Assembly (NCBI RefSeq): GCF_001543175.1 | Contig: NZ_CP014161.1 | Coordinates: forward strand, 248,001-312,000 | Reading direction: 5' to 3' | Origin: Aerococcus urinae | GTDB taxonomy: Bacteria > Bacillota > Bacilli > Lactobacillales > Aerococcaceae | DNA length: 64,000 nucleotides | In this document: positions 9,087 to 17,704 of the stretch, one piece after another | How the letters are laid out: every line of letters begins with the position of its first letter | Numbering within the stretch: the first letter of the stretch is position 1 | Position numbers and translations under genes: made by a program | The notes under the pieces: model-generated | Databases searched by the model: none | Seen by the model: only the letters and a program-made list of their open reading frames with translations | What the model was told of the DNA's origin: nothing

Positions 9087-9157
9087 AGGAGCTGTTGCTA
9101 AGTGGAAAACTCTGCCTAACTGATAGGTAGGCAGTCCCCAGTCACAGCTCCTTTTTG
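9087..9157 (+). terminator. Terminator with nested hairpin downstream of lplA
   Basis: AGGAGCTGT at 9087-9095 pairs with ACAGCTCCT at 9144-9152, followed by five T residues. Inside the 48-base loop there is a second stem pairing CTGCCTA with TAGGCAG. The outer stem plus T-run looks like a terminator; the nested stem is unusual. About 90 bases separate it from the lplA stop codon. Confidence 0.6.
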
Positions 9158-9269
9158 CGTGTTTCCATTTCTTTAGAAAGACTTTAGAATTGCTTGGGAA
9201 TCTATTGAGAAGCGGCTGGCATAATAAACAGTGTCAAGAAGAGATCAGATATGAAAGTGAGGGATTAGC

Positions 9270-10190
9270 ATGGAAGAAGTGCTAAGAGTTGACCAGCTGA
9301 CCAAGACTTATGGCAAGCAAGTAGCCTTAGACCAAGTGTCTCTAAGTCTTAAGGCAGGAGAAATTTATGGCTTAATTGGCCGTAATGGGGCAGGAAAAAC
9401 CACCCTGCTCAAAGCAATTGTCCGTTTGATCAAACCAAGCTCGGGTAAAGTGTCCTTGTTCCATTCAGGAAGTAGCCGGGAGTGGACCAAGGCCTTGGAA
9501 CGCACCGGGGCAGTCATTGAAAGTCCCGTCGCCTATGACGCCTTAACTGCAGAGCAAAATTTACACTATTATTGTAAATTACGTGGGGTGGTTGATGAGG
9601 ATCGGGTGGTAAAGGAAACCTTAGACTTGGTTGGCCTGACCCAAGACCGCAAGAAAGCCTATAAATCCTTTTCTATGGGGATGAAACAAAAATTAGGCAT
9701 TGGGATTGCCTTATTAACCCAGCCTGACCTACTAATTCTCGATGAACCCATTAATGGCTTAGACCCGATTGCCATCAGCCATTTCCGTCAATTAGTTAAA
9801 CGCTTAAGTCAGGAAAAGCAAATGACTATTATCATTTCTAGTCATATTCTTTCTGAACTTTATCAAACGGCTAGCCGCTTTGGCTTCATTAACCAGGGGC
9901 GACTTATCCAAGAATTGACTAAAGAGGAATTTGAGCAAATGAACCGGGAGTATATTGTCTTACAAACCAGTCAAGTTCCCCAGGCCAGCCGTTTATTGTC
10001 TGAACAAGGGCAATCGAATTTTAAAGTGGTGGATGAAGAAACCATTCATATTTTCACCTCTGACCAAAAGATTCAACCTTACATGAGGCTATTTAGTCAG
10101 GCAGATGTGCCTATCGATGCCATTTATTTTTCTCACAAAAATTTGGAGGATTATTTTACTGGTATTGTCGAAGAGAAAGGAGACCAATAG
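9270..10190 (+). CDS. ABC transporter ATP-binding protein
   Basis: ATPase subunit of a bacitracin/lantibiotic-resistance-like (BcrA/CcmA type) exporter. Walker A GRNGAGKTT (about residue 37), a Q-loop region, signature FSMGMKQK, Walker B LLILDEP followed by NGLDP, and switch His in SSHILSE are all present. The roughly 90 residues after the core are typical of this group. A permease gene follows after 3 bp, so the pair forms one transporter. The convergent two-component system downstream may sense the same compound, but no operator evidence shows this. Substrate unknown. Confidence 0.9.
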   Translation: MEEVLRVDQLTKTYGKQVALDQVSLSLKAGEIYGLIGRNGAGKTTLLKAIVRLIKPSSGKVSLFHSGSSREWTKALERTGAVIESPVAYDALTAEQNLHYYCKLRGVVDEDRVVKETLDLVGLTQDRKKAYKSFSMGMKQKLGIGIALLTQPDLLILDEPINGLDPIAISHFRQLVKRLSQEKQMTIIISSHILSELYQTASRFGFINQGRLIQELTKEEFEQMNREYIVLQTSQVPQASRLLSEQGQSNFKVVDEETIHIFTSDQKIQPYMRLFSQADVPIDAIYFSHKNLEDYFTGIVEEKGDQ

Positions 10191-10193
10191 ACC

Positions 10194-10973
10194 ATGTTAA
10201 GAGCAGATTTTTATCGATTATTTCATAGCAAGGGATTTTACATTACCCAGCTGGTTTTGATTCTGGTGGTCGCCTTTTGTGTCTGGGATAAGGGCGTTTT
10301 CTCGATGACAGTCTCTGAGCAAAACGCTCAGGAAATCGCCCAAAGAACCGATCTTATCCGAGAAATGGCCTGGACTAGTCACCAAGCCGTTATGGCGATG
10401 TCAACTATGGCCGCCTTTCTAATCTATTTCTCTCTCCCTCTCTTTTATATGACCGTGGGGGCCGATTTAAATAGCGGCACCTTAAAGAATATTATTAGTA
10501 GCGGGATGCCCAGGACCCATTATTTCTTTTCTAAGTATTGTGTTTTCCTCATGGTGACAGCCCTGCAATTCATCTTCTATTACGGAACGACCTACCTGGT
10601 AGCGGGATTTACGAATGGCTTTGATGCCTTGAGCTTAGAGTGGCTCAGTGATTTTATTAGGGTGTTTCTGGTGCAGTATCTCTCCCTCCAAGGGGTTTTT
10701 GCGGTGACGATGCTGGTTATTTTCCTAACCCTCTCCAATGTGTGGAGTATCTTAGCGACTATTGTCGTGCCCTTGGTGCTAACAGTCGTTCAGATTGCCT
10801 ACTTTACTGAAAACAAAATTTTCGCCTACCTGAATTTCCAAAGTATGCTCAACCAAGCCGGAGCCTTAACTTTGGACAGTGAATTTTTCTTAGAATTTAC
10901 TCCCCTAGCCCTCTTAGTGATTGCGGCTTGTCTCTTGATCGCCCTAGTGTCATTTAAACAGCGCGATTTCTAA
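10194..10973 (+). CDS. ABC transporter permease (ABC-2 type)
   Basis: Integral membrane partner of the preceding ATPase, 259 aa with about six hydrophobic segments (residues about 15-30, 65-90, 115-135, 155-180, 185-205, 235-255). The N-terminal cytoplasmic start MLRADFYRLFHSKGFY and the GTLKNIISSGMPR loop are typical of the permeases of BcrAB-like transporters. It starts 3 bp after its partner's stop codon and ends before a bidirectional hairpin. Confidence 0.85.
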   Translation: MLRADFYRLFHSKGFYITQLVLILVVAFCVWDKGVFSMTVSEQNAQEIAQRTDLIREMAWTSHQAVMAMSTMAAFLIYFSLPLFYMTVGADLNSGTLKNIISSGMPRTHYFFSKYCVFLMVTALQFIFYYGTTYLVAGFTNGFDALSLEWLSDFIRVFLVQYLSLQGVFAVTMLVIFLTLSNVWSILATIVVPLVLTVVQIAYFTENKIFAYLNFQSMLNQAGALTLDSEFFLEFTPLALLVIAACLLIALVSFKQRDF

Positions 10974-10999
10974 AAACGACCAATAGATGAGTAATGAAA

Positions 11000-11054
11000 A
11001 ACCGACCGCTTCGATTTAGAATAAGCTTCTAAATCTGGTCGTCGGTTATTTTTT
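11000..11054. terminator. Bidirectional terminator between ABC exporter and two-component genes
   Basis: AACCGAC pairs with GTCGGTT, with an inner stem GATTTAGAA/TTCTAAATC. A T-run follows on the plus strand and an A-run precedes it, so the hairpin can end both converging transcripts. Confidence 0.75.
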
Positions 11055-11949
11055 AATTTTTAAGTTGACTGGCTGGCCAAGTGATTTGGCTGGTGAAGGT
11101 CCCTTTTTGGTAGGTCATGGTAAGTTGTCCCTTAGTGAGATCGACTAACTCTTGGATGATAAAGAGGCCCAAACCTGAGGAAAGTTGGTCGTTGGCAAGG
11201 TTTTCTGCGTAGAAACGCTTAGTTAATTGGTCTAGATGTTGAACGGCTTGCTGACTTTGATTGGACATGGTCAAGCGGACCTTATCCTGGTCTTTTTTGA
11301 CCTGGATACTTAAGGTGGAGTGACCATGCTTAATCACATTACCCAGTAAATTATCCAGGATCCGGTTCAAAAGGTCCGGGTTATTGTCAATATAACAAGC
11401 TTCCTCTATGGCTAAGTGAATCTGAAAATCAGCATTCAGTCGGTCGTAGTAATGGAGTAAGTTTTCCTTTACGACTTGACTGAGGTCTACCGGTTTGAGC
11501 TGGACTTGTACCTGGCCTTCAATGAGTTTTTGATAGCTGAGTAATTCTTCTAAACGATAGGCGACTTGGCTGAGATGTTGGTTTATTTTCAATAACTTTT
11601 CTTTTTCGGTTGGTTCTAAACTGCTTTCTGAATCTAAGAGCTGCTGGCAGTAGCCACTGGCGACAGTGAGGGGAGTGCGAATATCATGGGCAATATTATG
11701 GATAGCTTGATCGAGACTATTCTTTTCTTGGAGGTTTTTAATCCGCAAAGTTTGCAAGTCATCGAAAAGCTGGTTGGCTTCCCTAACCACTTGATGGACC
11801 GCTTTATCATTTAGAGAACTTGTAAGCAGGCGGTTGGATTGTTCTTTTCGGCGGTAGGCCATGTCCTGGCTTAGATCCTGTAAGGCCCTTTTTACTTTCA
11901 GATAGCGGTAGAGCAAGAATAGAAATAATATGCTTACTAGAAGGGTCAA
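11053..11949 (-). CDS. Sensor histidine kinase, short N-terminus
   Basis: Membrane histidine kinase with a single transmembrane helix (LTLLVSILFLFLLYRYL) at the extreme N-terminus, then a HAMP-like coiled coil, DHp domain with the phospho-acceptor in HDIRTPL, and an HATPase domain with N-box NRILDNLLGNVIKHG and G-box SGLGLFI. There is almost no extracytoplasmic sensing part, as in intramembrane-sensing kinases linked to ABC exporters. An ATG exists at 11988, but a TTG at 11949 overlaps the regulator's stop codon in the sequence ATTGA and has a GGGGGG-containing ribosome binding site at good distance, so I prefer it. Its partner is the upstream response regulator. Confidence 0.85.
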   Translation of the reverse strand: MTLLVSILFLFLLYRYLKVKRALQDLSQDMAYRRKEQSNRLLTSSLNDKAVHQVVREANQLFDDLQTLRIKNLQEKNSLDQAIHNIAHDIRTPLTVASGYCQQLLDSESSLEPTEKEKLLKINQHLSQVAYRLEELLSYQKLIEGQVQVQLKPVDLSQVVKENLLHYYDRLNADFQIHLAIEEACYIDNNPDLLNRILDNLLGNVIKHGHSTLSIQVKKDQDKVRLTMSNQSQQAVQHLDQLTKRFYAENLANDQLSSGLGLFIIQELVDLTKGQLTMTYQKGTFTSQITWPASQLKN

Positions 11950-12638
11950 TCCTGGTCCCCCCTTGCTAGTCTGACGCCGATCCCCCAAATGGTTTCAATA
12001 TAGTCCTGGCTGGGATCTAATTGACCGAGTTTCTTACGGAGGTTGGAAAGGTGGGTGTTTAAGGTGTTGTCCTCGGCGATATATTGAGCCTGCCAGATAG
12101 ATTCATAGAGTCGTTCCTTGGTAAAAATTTGCTTGGGATGACTGAGCAATTTGTGAAAGATCTTGGCTTCGATTTTAGTTAGGCGGATAGCTTCTTGGTC
12201 GGTATAGATCAGAAACTGCTGGGGATCAAAGTAGATGGCTTGAAAGTGAATGACTTGGTCAGACTGGTCTTTTATTTGTGAATGGCTTTGCCGCAATTGC
12301 ACCGTAATCCGGGCTAAGACTTCTTTATTATTAAAGGGCTTAGTGATGTAGTCATTGGCTCCTTTTAAGAGATATTCACTGACCAGGTCCTTATCTCCCA
12401 GGGCAGTCAGCATGATGACGGGGATTTGGCTCTTTTGGCGAATATAGCCTAGGATTTGGTCGCCTTTCATACCAGGCAGGAGAATGTCTAGGAGGACGAG
12501 GTCAATGTCCTCTTGGTCAAAGAGTCGGATGGCCTCAGTTCCGGAAAAAGCTTGTTGGATTTGGTAATCCTTAGACAGGAGGTCTTTAAGCATTGTGTTA
12601 ATGTCATCATTATCTTCCACAATCAGGATTTGTGTCAT
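11946..12638 (-). CDS. OmpR-family response regulator
   Basis: DNA-binding response regulator of 230 aa. The receiver domain has acidic pocket EDND, phospho-acceptor Asp in LVLLDILLPG, switch Thr in MLTA and Lys in YITKPF. The C-terminal winged helix contains LTKIEAKIFHKLL and the DNA-facing block NTLNTHLSNLRKKL. Start at 12638 (MTQILIVED) is chosen because the longer frame begins far upstream with no family similarity, and AAAGGCG precedes this ATG. It is translated just ahead of the kinase. Targets are unknown; the neighbouring ABC exporter is a natural candidate. Confidence 0.92.
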   Translation of the reverse strand: MTQILIVEDNDDINTMLKDLLSKDYQIQQAFSGTEAIRLFDQEDIDLVLLDILLPGMKGDQILGYIRQKSQIPVIMLTALGDKDLVSEYLLKGANDYITKPFNNKEVLARITVQLRQSHSQIKDQSDQVIHFQAIYFDPQQFLIYTDQEAIRLTKIEAKIFHKLLSHPKQIFTKERLYESIWQAQYIAEDNTLNTHLSNLRKKLGQLDPSQDYIETIWGIGVRLARGDQD

Positions 12639-12718
12639 GCAACCACGCCTTTCACTTGATTTTACCAGTATTGTAACATGGACTAGGCTGATTATTCTCT
12701 TATTTCTCGGTCGAAGTT

Positions 12719-12724
12719 TATAAT
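12719..12724 (+). promoter_or_regulatory. -10 element of the DUF2316 gene
   Basis: TATAAT lies 27 bp before the start codon at 12751, with AAAGAGGAG between them serving as ribosome binding site. Confidence 0.45.
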
Positions 12725-12750
12725 AGAAGGCAGAAAGAGGAGTGATGACC

Positions 12751-13050
12751 ATGTCTTTAACCCTAGTTCAAAGAGAAGAAACCAAAAAAGCACTTAAAAC
12801 GGCCTTTACAAAGACTGGATTAAGCAAGCAGGAGCTGGCTGAGACTCTGGAAACCAGTGAAAGTTACCTGGACCAGGTCTTTCAATTACAAGGCCAACGT
12901 TTAGAAGATGCCTGGATCTTAAAAAATTATCTCAATGGCCACTTAAGAGACCAGGGCCAAGAGCCAGTGACCTTCCAAGCCCTGGGTGGTGATTACCATA
13001 AGTATTGGTTCTTAGATCCTAAGCTGATTGAGCGTGGTCTATTAGATTAA
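12751..13050 (+). CDS. DUF2316 family small protein
   Basis: A 99-residue soluble protein beginning MSLTLVQREETKKALKTAFT, with a helix-turn-helix-like segment (KTGLSKQELAETLETSESYL) and the C-terminal GGDYHKYWFLD block that marks the DUF2316 family of lactic acid bacteria and relatives. The HTH-like part suggests DNA binding but no function is established. The ATG at 12751 is chosen over an upstream GTG because of ribosome binding site spacing. Own promoter and own terminator make it monocistronic. Confidence 0.75.
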   Translation: MSLTLVQREETKKALKTAFTKTGLSKQELAETLETSESYLDQVFQLQGQRLEDAWILKNYLNGHLRDQGQEPVTFQALGGDYHKYWFLDPKLIERGLLD

Positions 13051-13089
13051 AAAAAGGCACTTCCACTAGTCTCGGGAGTGCCTTTTTTG
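13051..13089 (+). terminator. Terminator of the DUF2316 gene
   Basis: AAGGCACT pairs with AGTGCCTT with an A-run before and TTTTTT after; it begins right at the stop codon and could also serve the convergent gene on the minus strand. Confidence 0.8.
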
Positions 13090-13138
13090 TAGCGGGTTGA
13101 GGGCTAGTGAGAGTGCTTATTCAAATGATTTTATTTCT

Positions 13139-14104
13139 TTATTCATTAGGAAGTGACCAGTCTAAATCAGGTCCAACCGGTACGATACCATTAGGATTAA
13201 TGGTAGGATGACTGGTGTAATAGTGTTCCTTAATGTGAGAAAAGTTTACCGTTTCTTTAACTCCCGGCCATTGATAGAGCTTGCGGGTGTAGAGCCAGAG
13301 GGCTGGGTAGTCAGTTAAGTTTCTGATATTACACTTGAAGTGGCCGTAATAAACGGAATCAAAACGAACCAATGTAGTAAAGAGCCGCCAATCGGCCTCT
13401 GTGATTTGGTCACCAACTAGGTAATCCTGTTGACTTAAGTGGTCCTCTAGGCGGTCCAATTCCTTAAACAATTGGTCGACTTCTTCCTCGTAAACGGATT
13501 GCTTAGTTGCAAAGCCGGCCTTGTAGACCCCATTATTAACCTTAGGATAAATTTCATCATTCCATTGGTCGATTTCATCGCGCAAGTTTTCCGGATAGTA
13601 GTCACCTGCTTTTGCGCCAATATCGTCAAAGGCTTGGTTAAACATCCGCATAATTTCGGAAGACTCGTTATTAACAATGGTATCGGTCTTCTTGTCGTAG
13701 AGAACGGGAACCGTGACCCGACCGCTATAATTAGGGTCAACATGGGTATAGATTTGATAGAGATAGTCAGCGTCAAAGAGGGGATCCTTGATCACACCAT
13801 CTGCTTCTTCAAAAGTCCAGCCGTTTTCGCCCATATGGGGATGGACAACCGAGATTGAAATCATATCTTCTAGCCCCTTGAGTGCCCGCATAATAAGGGC
13901 ACGACTGGCCCAGGGGCAGGCATAGGACACATAGAGGTGGTAGCGGCCAGCTTCAGCCTTAAAGCCACCCTCCCCAGTGGGCCCGGGTGAGCCGTCTTTA
14001 GTAATCCAGTTTCTGAATTGGGAGTCTTTGCGGACAAAGTGGCCCCCAGTACTTTCGGTATCGTACCACTTGTCATACCATTTACCGTCAACTAATAATC
14101 CCAT
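13139..14104 (-). CDS. Glutathionyl-hydroquinone reductase (YqjG/ECM4 type)
   Basis: Xi-class glutathione-transferase-like enzyme of 321 aa that reductively removes glutathione from glutathionyl-hydroquinones. The catalytic cysteine is in YVSYACPWASRALIMR (about residue 60), followed by the thioredoxin-like fold with VTVPVLYD and NNESSEIMRMFN, and the all-helical C-terminal domain with DYLVGDQITEADWRLF and the conserved tyrosines. Length is normal. It stands alone, divergent from the CofE-like gene. Physiological thiol substrate in this organism is not evident from the window. Confidence 0.88.
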   Translation of the reverse strand: MGLLVDGKWYDKWYDTESTGGHFVRKDSQFRNWITKDGSPGPTGEGGFKAEAGRYHLYVSYACPWASRALIMRALKGLEDMISISVVHPHMGENGWTFEEADGVIKDPLFDADYLYQIYTHVDPNYSGRVTVPVLYDKKTDTIVNNESSEIMRMFNQAFDDIGAKAGDYYPENLRDEIDQWNDEIYPKVNNGVYKAGFATKQSVYEEEVDQLFKELDRLEDHLSQQDYLVGDQITEADWRLFTTLVRFDSVYYGHFKCNIRNLTDYPALWLYTRKLYQWPGVKETVNFSHIKEHYYTSHPTINPNGIVPVGPDLDWSLPNE

Positions 14105-14299
14105 CGATTAATCGCTCCTTTTACTTGTCTTTAGGTCATATAAGCTTCTTATTTACTATATAAGACCAATCTCTAAATGAAAAATGATTTGCTCCTTTTT
14201 CTTGTATGGGTAAAAAACCAAGAAATGATTTAATGTCAGAGAAAATAATGGTAAAATGTTCAGGTACTCAAAGTAATTTAATTAAAAAGGATGATGAAT

Positions 14300-15499
14300 A
14301 TGTCAAGAGTTGTTGGGACAGTATCACGTGGCCTACGTGCACCCATTGTAAAAAAAGGTGACGACTTAGCTCAAATTGTTGTAGATACAGTCACTCATGC
14401 AGCCAAAGAGGCGCCCTTTACCATTCATGACAAGGATATTGTGGCCATTACCGAATCAATCTATGCCAGAGCCCAAGGAAATTATGCCAGCTTAGATGCT
14501 GTCGCTAAGGATATCCACCAAAAATTCCAATCAGAAAGTATTGGTGTGGTATTTCCAATTAATAGTCGGAATCGTTTCTATAATATTCTCCAAGCCGTTG
14601 CCCGGGCAACTAAGAAAGTTGTAATCCAACTCTCCTACCCAGCTGATGAAGTGGGCAATGAATTAATCAGTGATGAAGCCCTGGTGAAGTCGGGCGTTAA
14701 CCCTTGGACCGATACCCTAAGTGAAGCAGAATTCCGTTCGCACTTTGAAGAAATCAAACATAAATTTACTGGGGTAGACTATGTGGCCCTTTACCGCGAA
14801 TGCGTGGAAAAAGAAGGCGCTGAATGTGAAATTATCTTTTCTAACCAGGCCCAAGCCATTCTTGACTATACCGATGCTGTCTTAGTATCGGATATTCATA
14901 CCCGTTTCAAAACCGCACAAACCGTTAAAGAAGCTGGGACTAAGACTGTTTACCGTTTAGATGAAATCTTAACCCAGTCAGTCGATGGTTCCGGTTATAA
15001 TGAAGAATACGGTTTACTAGGAACCAACCTCTCTGGGGGCAATGAATTAAAACTCTTCCCGCGTGATTCCAAATCCTTTGTCTATGATGTGCAAAAGCGC
15101 TTATTAGAAGCTACCGGAAAGAAAATTGAAGTCATGGTCTATGGAGACGGTGCTTTCAAAGATCCAGTGGGTCATATCTGGGAACTGGCTGATCCAGTCG
15201 TTTCCCCTGGTTATACCAGTGGTCTTGAAGGCACTCCTAATGAAGTGAAATTAAAATACTTGGCTGATAACGAGTTCAGTGATCTGAGCGGACAAGCCTT
15301 AGAGGACGCCATCACTGACTATATTAGCCAACATGACGATGTGGATAGAGATGGTAAAAATGTCAGCCTAGGAACAACACCACGGCAAATTACTGACTTA
15401 GTAGGTTCCTTATCTGACTTAACCAGTGGTAGTGGGGATAAAGGAACTCCAATTGTTTACATCCAAGGTTACTTTGATAATTTATCCAATGAAGATTAA
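14300..15499 (+). CDS. CofE-like (F420-0:L-glutamate ligase family) protein
   Basis: The N-terminal half matches the coenzyme F420-0:L-glutamate ligase (CofE/FbiB-N) family: GTVSRGLRAPIVKKGDDLA near the start, DKDIVAITESIYARAQGNY, the nucleotide/metal block VMVYGDGAFKDP, and GTTPRQITD near the C-terminus. At 399 aa it is longer than archaeal CofE (about 250), like the Firmicutes version with an inserted segment. No other F420 gene is in the window and lactic acid bacteria do not make F420, so it probably ligates an amino acid to something else. The Met at 14300 has the best-spaced ribosome binding site (AAAAGG). It ends in a bidirectional terminator. Confidence 0.75.
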   Translation: MSRVVGTVSRGLRAPIVKKGDDLAQIVVDTVTHAAKEAPFTIHDKDIVAITESIYARAQGNYASLDAVAKDIHQKFQSESIGVVFPINSRNRFYNILQAVARATKKVVIQLSYPADEVGNELISDEALVKSGVNPWTDTLSEAEFRSHFEEIKHKFTGVDYVALYRECVEKEGAECEIIFSNQAQAILDYTDAVLVSDIHTRFKTAQTVKEAGTKTVYRLDEILTQSVDGSGYNEEYGLLGTNLSGGNELKLFPRDSKSFVYDVQKRLLEATGKKIEVMVYGDGAFKDPVGHIWELADPVVSPGYTSGLEGTPNEVKLKYLADNEFSDLSGQALEDAITDYISQHDDVDRDGKNVSLGTTPRQITDLVGSLSDLTSGSGDKGTPIVYIQGYFDNLSNED

Positions 15500-15520
15500 T
15501 TCATTTAACGAGTAAAAAGG

Positions 15521-15560
15521 AAAAGTTCAAGCTGAAAATAACATCAGCTTGAACTTTTTT
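15521..15560. terminator. Bidirectional terminator between CofE-like and AraC genes
   Basis: AAGTTCAAGCTGA pairs with TCAGCTTGAACTT, with A-residues on one side and TTTTTT on the other. It serves the CofE-like gene on plus; on minus it overlaps the end of the AraC-type gene. Confidence 0.8.
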
Positions 15561-16779
15561 CTTGCTTATATTTTTCCCAGTAGGCTTCTGGGGTCATTTG
15601 CATAATAGTATAGAAGCTACGTTTAAGTTTATTTTCATGAATAAAGCCCGTTTCTTTGGCGATTTCTTTAAGGCCTTTATCCCCAGCTTGTAAGCGTTGA
15701 CAGACGCTTTTTATTCGTAGATGGGTCACTAAGTTTTGAAAATTTCTTTCAGTATAGGCGATAAGTTGGCTATTGATATCTTGGGGGCTAAGGGAAAATC
15801 TTTGACTCAGGTGTTCAATTGTAAGAGCATCAGTAAAGTGAGAGTAGGTAAATTCTAATATTTTAGGTTGCAATTCTTTAAGGGCTATAGGAGTAATGGC
15901 TTCAATTAATTGCCAGTAGGATTCACATTCTTTAGGGCTTAAGTAATGAATTTTTTTGCTTTCTTCCTGTATTTCTTGACTGTAGGGATAGTTTAATAGC
16001 AGAGAAATTTCTTCTTGATTTAACTCAGTATTTTCTTGTAAATGAAGCCATTTAAAGACACGGATTCTTTGTAAAACTTCTTTGAAGCTGATCCCTACAT
16101 AAGCTTGTATTCCTGCTTCTAAGGACTGGCTATCCAAGAAAAAGATGTTAGCGACTTCATCTAAATGAAGCGATTTTGAAGCATTGTAGAATAAATAAGC
16201 AAATATTTCTTTATAAGAAGGGGTGTAATTACTTATTTGTTGGTTTTCTCTTTGATAGAGGATAATAAACTCTGCTAATTTAAGTAAACTACGAATAGTA
16301 GATAAGTCTTGGTGGGCATGAAAAAGTTGGTTGGTGTGAGTGGAAATCAGTCCAACCTCTTCACGTAAATCAGTGAGAATTTGTTTGACTTGATAACGCC
16401 CCTTAGGACTTATTTTTTTACAAGGATTATTTTCTAGATAATTGAATAAATCAAATGACTCCTTGTCAATATTTAAATAGTCTTTCATTAGAAATTTTAT
16501 GCGATCAAAGTTATAAACGAGTAAATAATAGGTTACTCTTTCGGTTATCTCTACAATTTCAGAAACCTCAAAAGGTAGTAAAGCAATAATATGCCCAGCT
16601 TTCATAATATAGTCAGTATTATTAATTTTTATTTTCCCTTGACCTGAAATAATAATTAAAAACCGAGCTTCTTTATGCAATAAGGGTTTTGTGGGGCTGG
16701 AATCTGATTGGATATCCATTGATAAAGCAAATGAATTTTGTTTAAAGCCATCATTGAGTTTATTAATATATTTTCTCAT
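15544..16779 (-). CDS. AraC-family regulator with cupin and two HTH regions (paralogue 1)
   Basis: Transcription regulator of about 411 aa. The N-terminal sensor region has a cupin-like half (KEARFLIIISGQGKIKI, then AGHIIALLPFEVSEI). It is followed by a first, degenerate AraC-like HTH region (about residues 185-275) and a second C-terminal HTH domain with LTIEHLSQRFSLSPQDI and LKEIAKETGFIHENKLKRSF. It is clearly paralogous to the regulator at 20.8-22.1 kb; both share SDSSPTK followed by LxHKEARFL. It diverges from the lar operon, so lar genes are its likeliest target. GTG at 16782 directly precedes the ATG used here; the ribosome binding site (GGGGAG) is rather distant for either. Confidence 0.82.
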   Translation of the reverse strand: MRKYINKLNDGFKQNSFALSMDIQSDSSPTKPLLHKEARFLIIISGQGKIKINNTDYIMKAGHIIALLPFEVSEIVEITERVTYYLLVYNFDRIKFLMKDYLNIDKESFDLFNYLENNPCKKISPKGRYQVKQILTDLREEVGLISTHTNQLFHAHQDLSTIRSLLKLAEFIILYQRENQQISNYTPSYKEIFAYLFYNASKSLHLDEVANIFFLDSQSLEAGIQAYVGISFKEVLQRIRVFKWLHLQENTELNQEEISLLLNYPYSQEIQEESKKIHYLSPKECESYWQLIEAITPIALKELQPKILEFTYSHFTDALTIEHLSQRFSLSPQDINSQLIAYTERNFQNLVTHLRIKSVCQRLQAGDKGLKEIAKETGFIHENKLKRSFYTIMQMTPEAYWEKYKQEKSSS

Positions 16780-16889
16780 CACTATTGATGGTTCACTCCC
16801 CCTACTATTTTAGTTTATTTAATGGCATGAATAAGATTATTATATACTAAACTTAACACAATCAAAATGATAAAAGAAAGCGCTATACT

Positions 16890-16917
16890 TTGATAATTTA
16901 TTGATCAACGATATAAT
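16890..16917 (+). promoter_or_regulatory. Promoter of the lar operon
   Basis: TTGATA at 16890-16895 and TATAAT at 16912-16917 are separated by 16 bp; the palindrome TTGATCAA lies between them. This is the only good promoter in the 180-bp gap between the AraC gene and larC. Confidence 0.6.
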
Positions 16918-16963
16918 AAAAACATATTAAATGGTCGAGATTAAATGAAAAAAGGAGATTATT

Positions 16964-17704
16964 ATGAGTCATTTATTCGTGAATTGTGAATATGGGATTT
17001 CTGGTGACTTAACCCTAGCTGCCTTAGTTGACTTAGGGGCAGACCCGCAATATATCGAAAGCGAGTTAAAAAAATTACCCATTGATGATTTTTCCATGTC
17101 TTTTAGCAAAAAAGATGAAAAGGGGATTACTGCTAATAAACTTAACTTAAACTTTGCAGAGCTTGATGAAGACCATGATCACCACGGTCACCACCATCAT
17201 TCGGCTCAAGGGATTTTTCAATTAATTGAGGAAAGTGATCTGGCTGATCGAGTTAAGGAGCGGAGTTTAGCCATATTTAAAGAGGTCGCTCGCGCAGAAG
17301 GAAAAATCCATGGCAAGCCAGCTGACCAGATTCATTTTCATGAAGTAGGCGCCATGGACTCGATTATTGATATTATTGGGGTGTGTTTAGCCCTAGAAGA
17401 CTTGGATGTTGACTACTTAACCTTTTCAAAAGTGCCTACCGGTCATGGCAAGATTGAAATTGCTCATGGACTTTATCCGGTGCCAGCACCAGCAACTATG
17501 GAAATCTTGGTGGGTGTGCCTTTATCGGCTTTTACTGCAGAGGGAGAATTAACTACACCAACCGGGGCAGCTTTCGCCAAGGTTTTAGCCGATGATTATG
17601 CGGATGTGGTTGAAGGGACTGTAGAGAAAATTGGCTATGGAGTGGGGGATCGTGAATTTGACCATCCCAACGTCTTACGGATTGCTTTATTAAAAAAAAA
17701 CTAG
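16964..17704 (+). CDS. larC1: Nickel-pincer cofactor biosynthesis protein LarC, N-terminal part (LarC1)
   Basis: LarC inserts nickel into the pyridinium-3,5-bisthiocarboxylate mononucleotide cofactor using CTP. This reading frame encodes residues 1-246: NCEYGISGDLTLAALVDLGA at the start, the histidine-rich metal loop EDHDHHGHHHH, HFHEVGAMDSIIDIIG, and GLYPVPAPATMEIL. It ends in KKN-stop inside an A-run. The remaining C-terminal domain lies in the -1 frame and reads through without any stop, so full-length LarC must come from ribosomal frameshifting, as described for Lactobacillus plantarum LarC. ATG 16964 has AAAAGGAGA upstream. Confidence 0.92.
   Translation: MSHLFVNCEYGISGDLTLAALVDLGADPQYIESELKKLPIDDFSMSFSKKDEKGITANKLNLNFAELDEDHDHHGHHHHSAQGIFQLIEESDLADRVKERSLAIFKEVARAEGKIHGKPADQIHFHEVGAMDSIIDIIGVCLALEDLDVDYLTFSKVPTGHGKIEIAHGLYPVPAPATMEILVGVPLSAFTAEGELTTPTGAAFAKVLADDYADVVEGTVEKIGYGVGDREFDHPNVLRIALLKKN

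Noticed and set aside
16874-16887. Cre-like sequence AGAAAGCGCTATAC upstream of the lar promoter
   Set aside because: It matches the CcpA consensus poorly (three or more mismatches, including conserved outer positions) and lies upstream of the -35.
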